Shown here one piece after another: positions 8,829 to 17,838 of a DNA stretch of 64,000 nucleotides. A program made the position numbers and the translations under genes. A model generated the notes under the pieces. It had not been told where the DNA came from. It saw only the letters and a list, made by a program, of their open reading frames with translations, and did not search any database. This DNA comes from Dysgonomonas sp. PH5-45 (lineage in GTDB: Bacteria; Bacteroidota; Bacteroidia; Bacteroidales; Dysgonomonadaceae), in assembly GCF_029893235.1 (NCBI RefSeq), contig NZ_JARXWE010000002.1, positions 124,001 to 188,000 of the forward strand. Reading direction: 5' to 3'. The number at the start of each line of letters is the position of its first letter. Within the stretch, counting starts at the first letter, position 1.

Positions 8829-9464
8829 TTAATGTTTATGTGAGAGGTATTCCGAAATACCTTCCTGTGTGGCTTTCAAGCCCTCTTTTCCTTTTTCCCA
8901 GTTAGCAGGACAAACCTCCCCGTTAACTTCCGTAAACTGAAGGGCATCTATCAAGCGGAGAACCTCGTTAACATTACGTCCCAAGGGCATATCGTTAACC
9001 ACCTGGTGGCGCACTATTCCGTCTTTGTCTATCAAAAACAATCCCCGGTATGCCTGTGGTAAGCCAACAAATACTTCTTCTCCGTCTTCGTTGTAATCAA
9101 AATCGCCTGCCAAAACATCATAACTTCTGGAAATCATTAAAGTCTGGTCGGCAATGATTGGATACATTACCCCTTTAATTCCACCTTCGTTTTGTGAAGT
9201 CTGCAACCACTTCCAGTGCGAAAACATAGAGTCGGTAGACGCCCCAACAACAGCAACACCTCGTTTTTCAAATTCGCTTAATTGCTCCTGAAAAGCAATC
9301 AGCTCCGTTGGACACACAAAAGTGAAGTCGGCTGGATAGAAAAAGAGAACCACATACTTCTTCCCTATATACTGAGACAATGAAAAACCTTCTATCATCT
9401 CATTGCCGTTTACCACTGCGTTTGCCGTGAAATTCGGCGCCTTTTTTCCTACTAATACTGACAT
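8829..9464 (-). CDS. ahpC: Peroxiredoxin (typical 2-Cys, AhpC type)
   Basis: 211-residue thiol peroxidase reducing hydrogen peroxide and alkyl hydroperoxides. The peroxidatic cysteine is in FTFVCPTELIAFQ (near residue 54) and the resolving cysteine in NGEVCPANWEKG (near residue 175). The chosen start gives MSVLVGKKAPNF, the normal family N-terminus. An in-frame ATG at 9500 would add 12 residues, but those codons lie mostly inside an inserted MITE and are not genuine. No ahpF is next to it. The upstream leader is unusual: a 217 bp MITE lies between a good promoter and the gene. Confidence 0.93.
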   Translation of the reverse strand: MSVLVGKKAPNFTANAVVNGNEMIEGFSLSQYIGKKYVVLFFYPADFTFVCPTELIAFQEQLSEFEKRGVAVVGASTDSMFSHWKWLQTSQNEGGIKGVMYPIIADQTLMISRSYDVLAGDFDYNEDGEEVFVGLPQAYRGLFLIDKDGIVRHQVVNDMPLGRNVNEVLRLIDALQFTEVNGEVCPANWEKGKEGLKATQEGISEYLSHKH

Positions 9465-9487
9465 AATCTTATATTTTAAAAGTTTTA

Positions 9488-9704
9488 ACTCGTAGTGCAT
9501 TTAGAAAACAAAAGATAATTATCTGAAAAACAACATAATCATTTTTGTCATCCTGAGTGTAACGAAGGATCTTGAATAAATAACACAGAGATTCTTCACT
9601 TTGTTCAGGAACAACATTCGAGGAGCGTCGACAACTTAATGACAAATACTATAAAATATTTATAATAAGTTATTTGATACAAACTCTCTAAATGAACTAT
9701 GGGT
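9488..9704. mobile_element. MITE-like element, copy 1 (217 bp) with 8 bp target duplication
   Basis: The ends are inverted repeats: left ACTCGTAGTGCATTTAGA and right, on the opposite strand, ACCCATAGTTCATTTAGA. The element is flanked by a perfect 8 bp direct repeat AAGTTTTA at 9480-9487 and 9705-9712. A second copy lies at 51815-52020 and is alignable along its whole length. There is no coding frame inside. The interior holds a palindromic unit beginning GTCATCCTGAG and ending TTAATGACAAA. It is a non-autonomous element; the transposase that moves it is not in this window. Confidence 0.85.
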
Positions 9705-9726
9705 AAGTTTTACTGTTTTCTTACTA

Positions 9727-9758
9727 CAAAGATAAGGCTATAAACCAAAGCAGCACAA
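9727..9758 (-). promoter_or_regulatory. Promoter for ahpC, upstream of the MITE
   Basis: On the minus strand a -7 box TATCTTTG (9734-9727) is preceded by TTG at 9758-9756 with a 21-base spacer, matching the Bacteroidota TTTG / TAnnTTTG consensus. The expected transcription start is about 9720, only a few bases before the MITE's target duplication. Confidence 0.6.
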
Positions 9759-9823
9759 TAAACACAATAGATATTTATTATACAATAATAGACAAAAACT
9801 ATAATAACTAATAAAGGATGGAT

Positions 9824-10993
9824 TTATTTAGAACAGCGTATCAGCACTTTCTTTTCATCGGCCATGGTGGTAGCAAACAGGTAATTACTACCTCCGTCTT
9901 TGAGATGAATTTTTTTTCGGATATCTTCCACTTTCATAGGGAAATTCCGTACCGATATATTTGCAAAAGTTATATCCGAAAGATTAGCCTTGATATCTTT
10001 TTTGTTTAAAGAAAAAGAAGCTTCTATCGTGAAAACCCTACCGGGAAATTCTTCGCATAAACTATCGGAAGTGTATAAATGGCTATTTGGGTGCAATTTT
10101 TTCAGACCGAAACGCTGGCCAATAATCTTATAAACCCCCGCTTTCAGCAGGGAAGCATTGGGCTCGTACAGATAACGCTTCAGTGAAGAGGTGTACTGGC
10201 ATACAGCTTGTGCTTCATCTCTTTTAGAGAAAACGAGGCGAGAGGTATTTTCTCCATTTATATTTACACAAAAGATATTAGCCTCACCCTGCCAAGCTTT
10301 CTTCTTGAAAAACAGCAATTCTTTGCATTCGTTTCTGTACGAAACAATATGTACCTCAGCAATATTTTGAAGGGAATCGAGCGTTTTAGTCACATCGAGC
10401 ATTGGCGACAACTTAATGAGTATATTATCGGCCTTCTGTTCCAGCAACGATTCTATCTCTAATACATTGGGCGAACAATCTTCGAGCAAAACAACCTTAC
10501 GACCAGCCTCATTGCGGCGGGCAGGGTCGAGGTATATCATATCATAACAGCAAGCCGATCGCAAAAATTCCACACCATCGGCTTGTACAACTTCTGTATT
10601 GTTCAAACCTAATGTTGTAAAATTCTTTTTTGCAATACCTACCAATGAGGGTTGCTCTTCCACATAAACGGCATGCTTGAACTTTGACGACATAAAAGAA
10701 AAATCAACACCCAATCCGCCTGTCATATCGAGTAACGATTCGCCACCACACAAAGCGGCTTTATACGCTGCCGTAGCTTCCGACGAACACTGTTCCAACG
10801 ACAAATGCTGCGGATAAATAACCTCTCGGTTGGTATACCACGATGGGATTTTCTCTTTTGCTATTTGCCGCCCTTTTATCTGGGTTAAGGCAAACGGCAT
10901 ATCTACATCGGGATAACGTTCCGATTGCAATGCAAGCTCCCTCACATCATCAGATTCGTGCATCGTGATGAATTCCTGCATTATCTTGTTCAT
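9824..10993 (-). CDS. Class I SAM-dependent methyltransferase with THUMP-like domain
   Basis: 389-residue protein starting at the ATG at 10993 (MNKIMQEFITMHESDD), 8 bp after the tamB stop. A longer upstream frame exists only as the antisense-like overlap of tamB. The middle carries the SAM-binding motif LLDMTGGLGVDFSFM and a second acidic motif YVEEQP, then YDMIYLDPARRN, which resembles the DPPR/NPPY catalytic loop of nucleic-acid methyltransferases. The C-terminal part (LLKAGVYKIIGQRFGLKKLHPNSHLY) corresponds to the THUMP-like domain seen in Bacteroidota homologues such as P. gingivalis PG1098. Substrate, probably RNA, is inferred. Confidence 0.82.
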   Translation of the reverse strand: MNKIMQEFITMHESDDVRELALQSERYPDVDMPFALTQIKGRQIAKEKIPSWYTNREVIYPQHLSLEQCSSEATAAYKAALCGGESLLDMTGGLGVDFSFMSSKFKHAVYVEEQPSLVGIAKKNFTTLGLNNTEVVQADGVEFLRSACCYDMIYLDPARRNEAGRKVVLLEDCSPNVLEIESLLEQKADNILIKLSPMLDVTKTLDSLQNIAEVHIVSYRNECKELLFFKKKAWQGEANIFCVNINGENTSRLVFSKRDEAQAVCQYTSSLKRYLYEPNASLLKAGVYKIIGQRFGLKKLHPNSHLYTSDSLCEEFPGRVFTIEASFSLNKKDIKANLSDITFANISVRNFPMKVEDIRKKIHLKDGGSNYLFATTMADEKKVLIRCSK

Positions 10994-11001
10994 AAAAAAC
11001 T

Positions 11002-14000
11002 TTATTCTTTTATTTTTATAAAACGCCCTAAACTGCTTCCTATCATTGCTGAATCGGGGACAACGATTTTGACCGAATCCATTTTTATTAATGGTTCTTT
11101 TCTGCGGCTGAATATTTCCCGGACAACATCGAAGTCTTTTTTGAACATAATTCCCAACCCTTGTGTTTGTCCCGCGGTTTTGGTGTACCAATGTTTTTCG
11201 TTGTAATGGTTGTAGGCTTTCAGACGCCACACGCCGTTTTTATCCAACAGATATTCTATATCCACATCGCCAATAAAAGCACTTTCACGAACATCGTCGC
11301 GATAGCCAAAGTTTCCGTTTATAAGCAAACGGTCGTTGAACAAGTGGCTCGAAAGCACCAATTCAACTTCGGTTGTAGAAAAGTTTCCGTCGTTGGTACG
11401 CACATTAGCACCGAACTGCCATTTATCGTCTATCTGGCTCAACATTTTGGTCAATTGCGAAGACAATGTTGCCGAAGCTACGGAGGCAAGCTCTGTTGAT
11501 TGATTTTCGGCCAAAGCATTATTGGGTGTATAGAAACGGGATAGCAACAGCAGGTAAACAATCTGGCGGTTTTTCATGTCTTCCGTACTCATTATGTCCT
11601 TTACCTGACGCTGTATCTCGGCATCGGCAGACGGTAAAGCAATATTCAGTTTCACATTCGGTTGTTTCAACGCTCCTGTCAGATTAAGAATACACTGAAC
11701 CGGCACATTGCTCTGCCCCGAATTTTGTGCTATTGTTTGGTTAAGGTCGTTCAGATTGGCATTCAACCTGTAAATAGCTGTCACATCCAATATCGCATCG
11801 AACGGATTTCCGCTGAACTGTACCGTACTACCCGATTCTATGGCAAATATACGCTCAAATATCTTTTGGAATGTAAAGTTATAACTTCCGCTAAAGATGT
11901 TATAAATTCCATGTAACCGGGGGTCGGAGTTTGTTCCCCAGAAAAACTGCATTGCTCCGTTTCCTTTTCCGCGCAGTATATCGCCACCAACGGGGTCCAT
12001 TACCAGTTCCACCACAGCATCGGGAGTTGCGTCTATATAGAAACTCATGTTGATTTCCATACCCGAATCGGTTTTAAACTTCCGAAGGCTTTCGTTTTCT
12101 TTGGTAACAATTGTATCCGGATGATGCGCTGCATCTTTATCTCTAAAGGTTATGAAAGAATATTCGTTCACGGTTTCGTCCATAAAGTTCATACGGACTT
12201 TTGTTTTTTCGTTGGTACGGATACGCACATCCAGATTCATCTGTTGTTCATCGCCGCTTATACTACCACCGCCCGACGCAAAAACGGTTCCCGAAAACAA
12301 CGGATTCTGACTTTCGGGGACATTATAGAGCAAAAAGTTTTCGCCAACCAATTCTATCTGGTACAAGAAGTTCGAAAAATAATCGTGCGACACTTTTCCA
12401 CTGGCCAAGGCCGAATGCCCGTACTGGTCGTGAAACTTAACATCATTGAAGTAAATGAGGTCGTTCTTCATGAAAATAGAGTCGGTAAATGTGTAGGTAG
12501 TGTTCAGGAAGTTTATACCCAATGTTCCCTGCTCTACAAAAGCTTTCCCTTCGACAGTCACCCTCGAAAAATTACCGTGTAGCCTCACCTGTCCGCTACC
12601 CTTGCCCGACACATTATTGAACAACGAGGAGGTATATTTATTTAAGAAACCTACATTTATCTTATCCGCATCGAAACTTAACGACAGTTCCTGGGTTAAC
12701 GGGTTTATATATCCATCCACATCGGCCGTTTTATGACTATCATTCCAAATGGATCCTTTCATATTAACCCGCTTGGTGGCTTCGTCTAAGTCGCTGAAAA
12801 GTTCTAAATTGCCCAGATGCGCCTGATTAAATTGAAAATCCTTCACCTTCAGGTTCACCCTCGCATAAGGTTTGCCCTCTATACTCGATGCCGAAACTAC
12901 TCCTGTTGCCAAACCGCCAAACTGCAAGGCATCAATATTGAGCGATGTAAATATGTATTCCAGATTTACATTCTGTAGTGTCAGCAGCAATACGTCCGAA
13001 GGGTCGGAAGCCGAATACCTCCCGTCTAATTTCACAGACTGGCTTCTGTCTTTGCTCGACAGAAAAAAGTTATCGACCTTCAGCAAACCATCATTCAGTG
13101 TTATGTGCGATTCATTAACAACCCACACCGAGTCGTTGAAAGACATGCCACCCGGATGTACGTTTATATCCGTTCTGAGGGGTGAAGTGTTGCCGTCTCT
13201 CGAAAAAGACGTTGTAAGCGACAGTTCGCCTTTCAGCCGTTGCTGGCTATTATTCTCGAACGCTAAGTTTGTTTTTATCTCATTATTCTTTGCCTGTAAG
13301 CTGACATCAATGGTATTAACTACATTTTTCTTGCCCAATATCCTTGCTTTCAGATCCGAAACAATTGCTCCGCCACTGTTTTCCACCGAAAAACGTCCCG
13401 ATTCTATATTCATGCCCGCAGCTATAATACGGGGCATATCTACATTCAGTTTCAGTTTGTCGTCAAAGCCATTGTAGTGCCCGTTTATATCTATCGGTTC
13501 GATGACTGTTACAGGCAGCGATAGGATGGAACTCAGATTTTCCGTATTATCTATCGTAAAGTTAAAATTCAGGTTATTGTTCTGCTGGGCTTTATTGCCT
13601 GTTACCGGTTTATGGTTTGGGTATAGCGCCGGCAAAAACACATGAAGGGTGTTTTGTATGTTGCGGGCGATAGTAGAAAAAGAGCTTTTCCCCCGTACTT
13701 CGCCATTCATAATATCGGATGTTACCGTTATATGCTTATTATCGGCGTTGCCACTCACTTGCAGTAGGAATTGATTTAGTTTGAAGTCTTTTTCATTGCG
13801 CTGGAAACGCAAAGAGTCGACCGAAAGTTGACCTTGCCAGTCGTCAGGTTTCAAACCTTGGCTATTAGCCGTGATTGAAGCCGAAAGATAGGAGTTCTCA
13901 TATTTATCGTACAAGTGAAGTTTATCTAAACGCACATTTTTCAGTTGTGCCTCAAAATCGAACTTGGGAATTTTGGTCGAAAAGTCGAACACACCATCGG

Positions 14001-15516
14001 CTAATAAAAATCCGTTCTCTCCATCAACCGAAACCATTCCTTCCATCCGTTTTCCATCGAACTTTCCGTTCAAGTTCACATTGCTGTAAGTGTAGTTCCG
14101 AAAATCGAATTGCTCTACCAAACCCTCCACCAAACCATTCAGTTGTCCATGCGCAGGTTTATTGATATCGACCGACAGGTGAAACGATAGTTTGTCCATA
14201 TCGGCTTTTCCGAGGAGTTGCCCCAGCCGAAAGTCGGTTGTCGAAACATCACCCTTGAAGAAGGACGATAAACCATCGTTCGGTTTAAATCCGAAGTTAG
14301 CTTTCGCTATAATAGAGCCCAAATCTGTATTCAAAGTGCCGTTTGCATTCAGGTTTTTTGTGTATCCCGCTATTTCTCCGTTAAAAGATATCGTGCCCAT
14401 ATTAGTTATTTCTTGGGGCAGTTCTTTTTTGTTTTTCGAGAAATTATTTGCCAAACCCTCAATGCCGGCTTTGGTTATACTGAATTCCCTTACCGTTCCT
14501 TTAATATAAAGCTGCTCCGGCTTCAGTACATCATTCACGTATCCGCTGGCAAGCAGGTGCATTTTTTCGCCATAGTCTAACGCAAGGCTCGACATTTGCA
14601 GTTCGCCGATAGAGCCTTCTATTTGCGCACGTAACAGAAGCTTTTCCTTAAAGTTAGCTACTTCAGGAACAAAGGCCGCAACATCGCTCAAGGTTATATA
14701 CGATGCTCCTATCTGGCAGTCGATTGTTGTTTTCGTCAGCAAATCCACACCTTGCGGGTTTCCCTGCAAGTCGGCTTCGCAACGGTCTAAGCGCAGATGC
14801 GAATTAGGTAAATCAATCGAGAAACCTTTTACGGTCAGCTTATCTTCTTTTTTAAGAAAACGCCCAACAAGGTTATTTACTTGTAAACCGCTTTTTTCTT
14901 TTAGCGAAAGTTTCTTTACCTGCAAATTCAAAGAGTCGCCCGATATATGTCTCAAAGCCAAGCGGGTATTAAGGTCGGTTACAGACAGATGATTTTCGTC
15001 AAAGCGCCCTTGTTTTTCGGGTTGGTCTTTCACGTTGTATGTTAAGCATCCATCGCTTATGGCAACAATACTTATCTTACGGAGTTCGAATAAAGGTTTT
15101 GAATCTTTTTCCTCCGACTTAAAAGCGTCAATAACAAATTGCAGATTAAGGGGAGCATCCTTCGTTTCTTTCGAGAGGTTAATCTCGAAATCGGACAAAC
15201 GGACAGAATTGATAATAATCTCTTTATCAACCAACAACGAAACGATATCCACATTTGCATAGAAACGGTCGGCATCCAACAGCTTGTTGTTACCTTTATC
15301 GTAAAGATAAAGCCCTGTCAGTTCAATAGTATTAAACGGCTGAAAATGCAACTCGGCTATACCTAAATCCGTCCCCAGCTTTTTTTTCAGTTCCTCTACA
15401 ATTTTATCTTTGGCATATTCCTGAACAAACGGAATATTCAATAACCCATAAACCAAAATAAGGAATCCGAAAAAGATTCCTAAAGCCGTAACCGATATAT
15501 TTTTTATTTTCTTTAT
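11002..15516 (-). CDS. tamB: TamB-type translocation and assembly module protein (probable ATA start)
   Basis: Very large (about 1,500 residues) periplasm-spanning protein anchored in the inner membrane, implicated in outer-membrane protein assembly or lipid transport. The bulk is repetitive beta-structure, and the C-terminal TamB domain is recognisable by FWGTNSDPRLHGIYNIFSG and LNLTGALKQPNVKLNIALPS, then YLLLLSRFY. The first conventional start, TTG at 15456, would cut into the membrane anchor. Upstream codons continue in frame and read IKKIKNISVTALGIFFGFLI, the expected basic-plus-helix TamB N-terminus, and the first codon of that string is ATA at 15516-15514. No ATG, GTG or TTG occurs between 15457 and the in-frame stop at 15546. 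I therefore place the start there, with lower confidence. Confidence 0.85.
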   Translation of the reverse strand: MKKIKNISVTALGIFFGFLILVYGLLNIPFVQEYAKDKIVEELKKKLGTDLGIAELHFQPFNTIELTGLYLYDKGNNKLLDADRFYANVDIVSLLVDKEIIINSVRLSDFEINLSKETKDAPLNLQFVIDAFKSEEKDSKPLFELRKISIVAISDGCLTYNVKDQPEKQGRFDENHLSVTDLNTRLALRHISGDSLNLQVKKLSLKEKSGLQVNNLVGRFLKKEDKLTVKGFSIDLPNSHLRLDRCEADLQGNPQGVDLLTKTTIDCQIGASYITLSDVAAFVPEVANFKEKLLLRAQIEGSIGELQMSSLALDYGEKMHLLASGYVNDVLKPEQLYIKGTVREFSITKAGIEGLANNFSKNKKELPQEITNMGTISFNGEIAGYTKNLNANGTLNTDLGSIIAKANFGFKPNDGLSSFFKGDVSTTDFRLGQLLGKADMDKLSFHLSVDINKPAHGQLNGLVEGLVEQFDFRNYTYSNVNLNGKFDGKRMEGMVSVDGENGFLLADGVFDFSTKIPKFDFEAQLKNVRLDKLHLYDKYENSYLSASITANSQGLKPDDWQGQLSVDSLRFQRNEKDFKLNQFLLQVSGNADNKHITVTSDIMNGEVRGKSSFSTIARNIQNTLHVFLPALYPNHKPVTGNKAQQNNNLNFNFTIDNTENLSSILSLPVTVIEPIDINGHYNGFDDKLKLNVDMPRIIAAGMNIESGRFSVENSGGAIVSDLKARILGKKNVVNTIDVSLQAKNNEIKTNLAFENNSQQRLKGELSLTTSFSRDGNTSPLRTDINVHPGGMSFNDSVWVVNESHITLNDGLLKVDNFFLSSKDRSQSVKLDGRYSASDPSDVLLLTLQNVNLEYIFTSLNIDALQFGGLATGVVSASSIEGKPYARVNLKVKDFQFNQAHLGNLELFSDLDEATKRVNMKGSIWNDSHKTADVDGYINPLTQELSLSFDADKINVGFLNKYTSSLFNNVSGKGSGQVRLHGNFSRVTVEGKAFVEQGTLGINFLNTTYTFTDSIFMKNDLIYFNDVKFHDQYGHSALASGKVSHDYFSNFLYQIELVGENFLLYNVPESQNPLFSGTVFASGGGSISGDEQQMNLDVRIRTNEKTKVRMNFMDETVNEYSFITFRDKDAAHHPDTIVTKENESLRKFKTDSGMEINMSFYIDATPDAVVELVMDPVGGDILRGKGNGAMQFFWGTNSDPRLHGIYNIFSGSYNFTFQKIFERIFAIESGSTVQFSGNPFDAILDVTAIYRLNANLNDLNQTIAQNSGQSNVPVQCILNLTGALKQPNVKLNIALPSADAEIQRQVKDIMSTEDMKNRQIVYLLLLSRFYTPNNALAENQSTELASVASATLSSQLTKMLSQIDDKWQFGANVRTNDGNFSTTEVELVLSSHLFNDRLLINGNFGYRDDVRESAFIGDVDIEYLLDKNGVWRLKAYNHYNEKHWYTKTAGQTQGLGIMFKKDFDVVREIFSRRKEPLIKMDSVKIVVPDSAMIGSSLGRFIKIKE

Positions 15517-15537
15517 AAGGCTTCTTGTATTTTGTAC

Positions 15538-15546
15538 GCAAAGCTA
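15538..15546 (-). promoter_or_regulatory. -7 promoter box upstream of tamB
   Basis: TAGCTTTGC on the minus strand (15546-15538) matches the Bacteroidota -7 consensus exactly. It predicts a transcript starting near 15530, about 15 bases before the proposed tamB ATA start, which limits how far upstream the true start codon can be. Confidence 0.5.
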
Positions 15547-15717
15547 ATAAAATCAAGCTATTTTACAGTATTGTAAGCCCTCGCGGACAAGCTTTTTAAA
15601 GAAATTTAAATTTCAAGTATAAATGTAGTATTATATAGCCTTCAATTGAACTTTTAGTTCTACGATGGTGTTATTATACAATAGTTTAAAATAATCATTT
15701 ATAAAATAAATTTAGTT

Positions 15718-15978
15718 ATGGAAGGATTAGGATTTATTTGGACAATCATTGTTGGAATACTGGCAGGTGCAATAGCCGGATTAATAATGAAAGGAAAGGG
15801 ATTCGGATTTGTTTGGAATCTCATTGTAGGTCTTATCGGTAGTGTTGTTGGAGGTTGGATGTACAATCTGTTAGGATTAAGTTCCAATGGTGGAATATGG
15901 GGCAACTTAGTGATGTCGGTTGTTGGAGCAGTAGTACTATTATTTATTGTATCTTTATTTAGGAAGAAAGATAAATAA
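15718..15978 (+). CDS. GlsB/YeaQ/YmgE family small membrane protein
   Basis: 86-residue, glycine-rich integral membrane protein with three hydrophobic stretches (about 6-24, 30-50, 60-79) and a basic tail RKKDK. The patterns IIVGILAGAIAGLIMKGKG and LIVGLIGSVVGGWM are the hallmarks of the GlsB/YeaQ/YmgE ('transglycosylase-associated') family. Members are often stress-induced but their biochemical role is not established. It stands alone between a divergent tamB and the convergent LpxH-like gene. Confidence 0.9.
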   Translation: MEGLGFIWTIIVGILAGAIAGLIMKGKGFGFVWNLIVGLIGSVVGGWMYNLLGLSSNGGIWGNLVMSVVGAVVLLFIVSLFRKKDK

Positions 15979-15990
15979 GCTGTATGTCAA

Positions 15991-16812
15991 CTAATCTTGC
16001 TCAAAAACTTCGAGCAACAGCGTTTCACCATCAAAAACAGCATACGAAAAGAAGTTCAGCCAATCGCCCAAAATAACGATACGGCTGCTACGGGCAAGCA
16101 TCAAATCGAGCATGATGTGCCGATGTCCGAACACAAAATAATTGATATTGGGAGCCAACTGCAAATGCTCTTTGGCAAAAAGCACAAGATGCTCTTTGTC
16201 TTCGCCCATATAGGGAGGATTACAGCCTGTTGTTCTGTTATGGTTAGACCACCAGTTGCCGAAAGCTACCGTCCAACGGGGATGGATGGCCGCAAAAGGC
16301 ACACGGCATATTTTACTGTGGAATATCTTTCGCAACAGCTTAAAAGATTTAGACTCATCGCCCAACCCATCGCCATGAGCCATAAAAAACTTTTGTCCGT
16401 TTATATCTGCCACAAGAGGCTCCCGATGCACTATCACCCCACATTCGTTTGCCAGATAGTTGGTGAGCCAGATATCGTGGTTGCCTATAAAAAAATGAAT
16501 ATCAACACCCTTATCGGTCAGTTCGGCTATTTTACCCAAAACACGTACAAAACCACGAGGCACAACGTTACGGTATTCGAACCAGTAGTCGAAAATATCG
16601 CCCAACAGGTAGATTGTCTTCGCATCTTTACCCACCATATCGAACCAACGGCATAACTTCCGTTCTATATCATGATTTGGTATATACTCTGCCGGAGATG
16701 GTTTTACGTTAGGCAAAGTAGTCCGTTCTTTACCACCGACGTCACACCGTTGTGCGTGCAGTACAGAACCTAAATGAACATCCGACAGAAAATAAGTTTT
16801 CGTTCTTTCCAC
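15991..16812 (-). CDS. UDP-2,3-diacylglucosamine diphosphatase-type metallophosphoesterase
   Basis: 273-residue calcineurin-like phosphoesterase of the LpxH type, which hydrolyses UDP-2,3-diacylglucosamine in lipid A synthesis. All metal-binding blocks are visible in order: SDVHLGS near the N-terminus, LLGDIFDYWFE, IGNHDIW, MAHGDGLG and FGHRHI. The region WSNHNR is also typical of Bacteroidota homologues. It is 24 bp downstream of the DUF59 gene and probably co-transcribed with it. An insertion near residues 23-40 makes it longer than E. coli LpxH (about 240 residues). Confidence 0.87.
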   Translation of the reverse strand: MERTKTYFLSDVHLGSVLHAQRCDVGGKERTTLPNVKPSPAEYIPNHDIERKLCRWFDMVGKDAKTIYLLGDIFDYWFEYRNVVPRGFVRVLGKIAELTDKGVDIHFFIGNHDIWLTNYLANECGVIVHREPLVADINGQKFFMAHGDGLGDESKSFKLLRKIFHSKICRVPFAAIHPRWTVAFGNWWSNHNRTTGCNPPYMGEDKEHLVLFAKEHLQLAPNINYFVFGHRHIMLDLMLARSSRIVILGDWLNFFSYAVFDGETLLLEVFEQD

Positions 16813-16836
16813 TCAATAATTCCTTACCTCAATAGT

Positions 16837-17151
16837 TTATAAGAAACCCAATTCAAGTTTAGCCTCTTCGCTCAGCATATCCTTGTTCCATTCGGGCTCG
16901 AAAGTCAAGTTTACGATAACGTTTTTCACCTCAGGTATAGACTCTACCCTAAGACGGACATCCTCCAATATAAAATCGGCAGCCGGACAGTTTGGCGCTG
17001 TCAGCGTCATGGTTATGGTAACATTACCTTCGTCAACCTCTACATTATATATAAGACCTAAATCGTATATATTGACGGGTATTTCGGGGTCGTATACCGT
17101 TTTCAACATCCTTACGATGTTTTCTTCTATGCTTAATAGGTTCTCGCTCAT
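16837..17151 (-). CDS. DUF59 / SufT-like iron-sulfur cluster assembly factor
   Basis: 104-residue MIP18/DUF59 protein. The core reads TVYDPEIPVNIYDLGLIY and TMTLTAPNCPAADFI, with the conserved cysteine in the TAPNCPA motif. Such proteins assist maturation of iron-sulfur proteins, alone or with SUF components, but no suf genes are next to it. It lies directly upstream of the LpxH-like gene on the same strand. Confidence 0.9.
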   Translation of the reverse strand: MSENLLSIEENIVRMLKTVYDPEIPVNIYDLGLIYNVEVDEGNVTITMTLTAPNCPAADFILEDVRLRVESIPEVKNVIVNLTFEPEWNKDMLSEEAKLELGFL

Positions 17152-17246
17152 TCTTGTTTATAAAGCTAAATGAATTTCCGGGGGATAAAATTATAAAACC
17201 TTTTCGGTTTATCCCCTAAATTGCAGATAATTTTGTTTACACACAG

Positions 17247-17741
17247 TTACTCTATTACTCCATGAAACGAAATAGACTGGCGGTAATCTTGCGTAATACC
17301 CACTGTTGCGTAACCTGTTTTGCTTGCATCGATAGTGATTATCAATCCACTCAAATTAGTATCCTTCAGATCTTTGGGCACGATTACAAATTTACGACTT
17401 CCGTCTTTTGGGTTTTCTACCGACTCGCATTCAAAATCAGTACTTACAAAATTTATACCCATATCGTCCGATCCATAAGCATCCCTGTAAGCCTCGCCAT
17501 AGTACGGCAAGTAAGCCGATACGGTATCGGCAGACAGTTTCAAGGAATAAGTATAGTCGACAGATGCAGCTCCCCCACCTATTGGCGAAACTGTTCTGGG
17601 GTGGAACGTAAAATCGGGTTTCGCCAACTTCTCTATCAATGCCTCTTCTGAGGCTTGCGCGTGAACAGACGTTTGCACCGTGCTACATGCTACCAACAAG
17701 ATTGCAAGCCCAAAACTGATTATCAGAAATAACTTTTTCAT
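17247..17741 (-). CDS. DUF4251 domain lipoprotein
   Basis: 164-residue exported protein. A lipoprotein signal is present (MKKLFLIISFGLAILLVAC, Cys19). The remainder fits the Bacteroidota DUF4251 family: FTFHPRTVSPIGGG, YSLKLSADTVSAYLPYYGEAY and DMGINFVSTDFE. Function is unknown; members are small periplasmic or surface lipoproteins. It is separated by 97 bp from copA, on the same strand, so co-transcription with copA is possible but not shown. Confidence 0.88.
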   Translation of the reverse strand: MKKLFLIISFGLAILLVACSTVQTSVHAQASEEALIEKLAKPDFTFHPRTVSPIGGGAASVDYTYSLKLSADTVSAYLPYYGEAYRDAYGSDDMGINFVSTDFECESVENPKDGSRKFVIVPKDLKDTNLSGLIITIDASKTGYATVGITQDYRQSISFHGVIE

Positions 17742-17838
17742 AATCTTTAAGTTGTTTTATATACCAATAAAACGAATACTTTTCAGGTTTGGTTCACTCA
17801 ATACCAAACAATCAGGTTATTCTAAAAAGAAATCACAA

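Noticed and set aside
9465-9500. Longer N-terminus for ahpC
   Set aside because: The extra codons are partly MITE sequence and the family starts at MSVLVGK.
10994-11230. 80-residue N-terminal extension of the THUMP-like methyltransferase
   Set aside because: It overlaps the end of tamB in another frame and is composed of atypical Arg/Gln-rich sequence.
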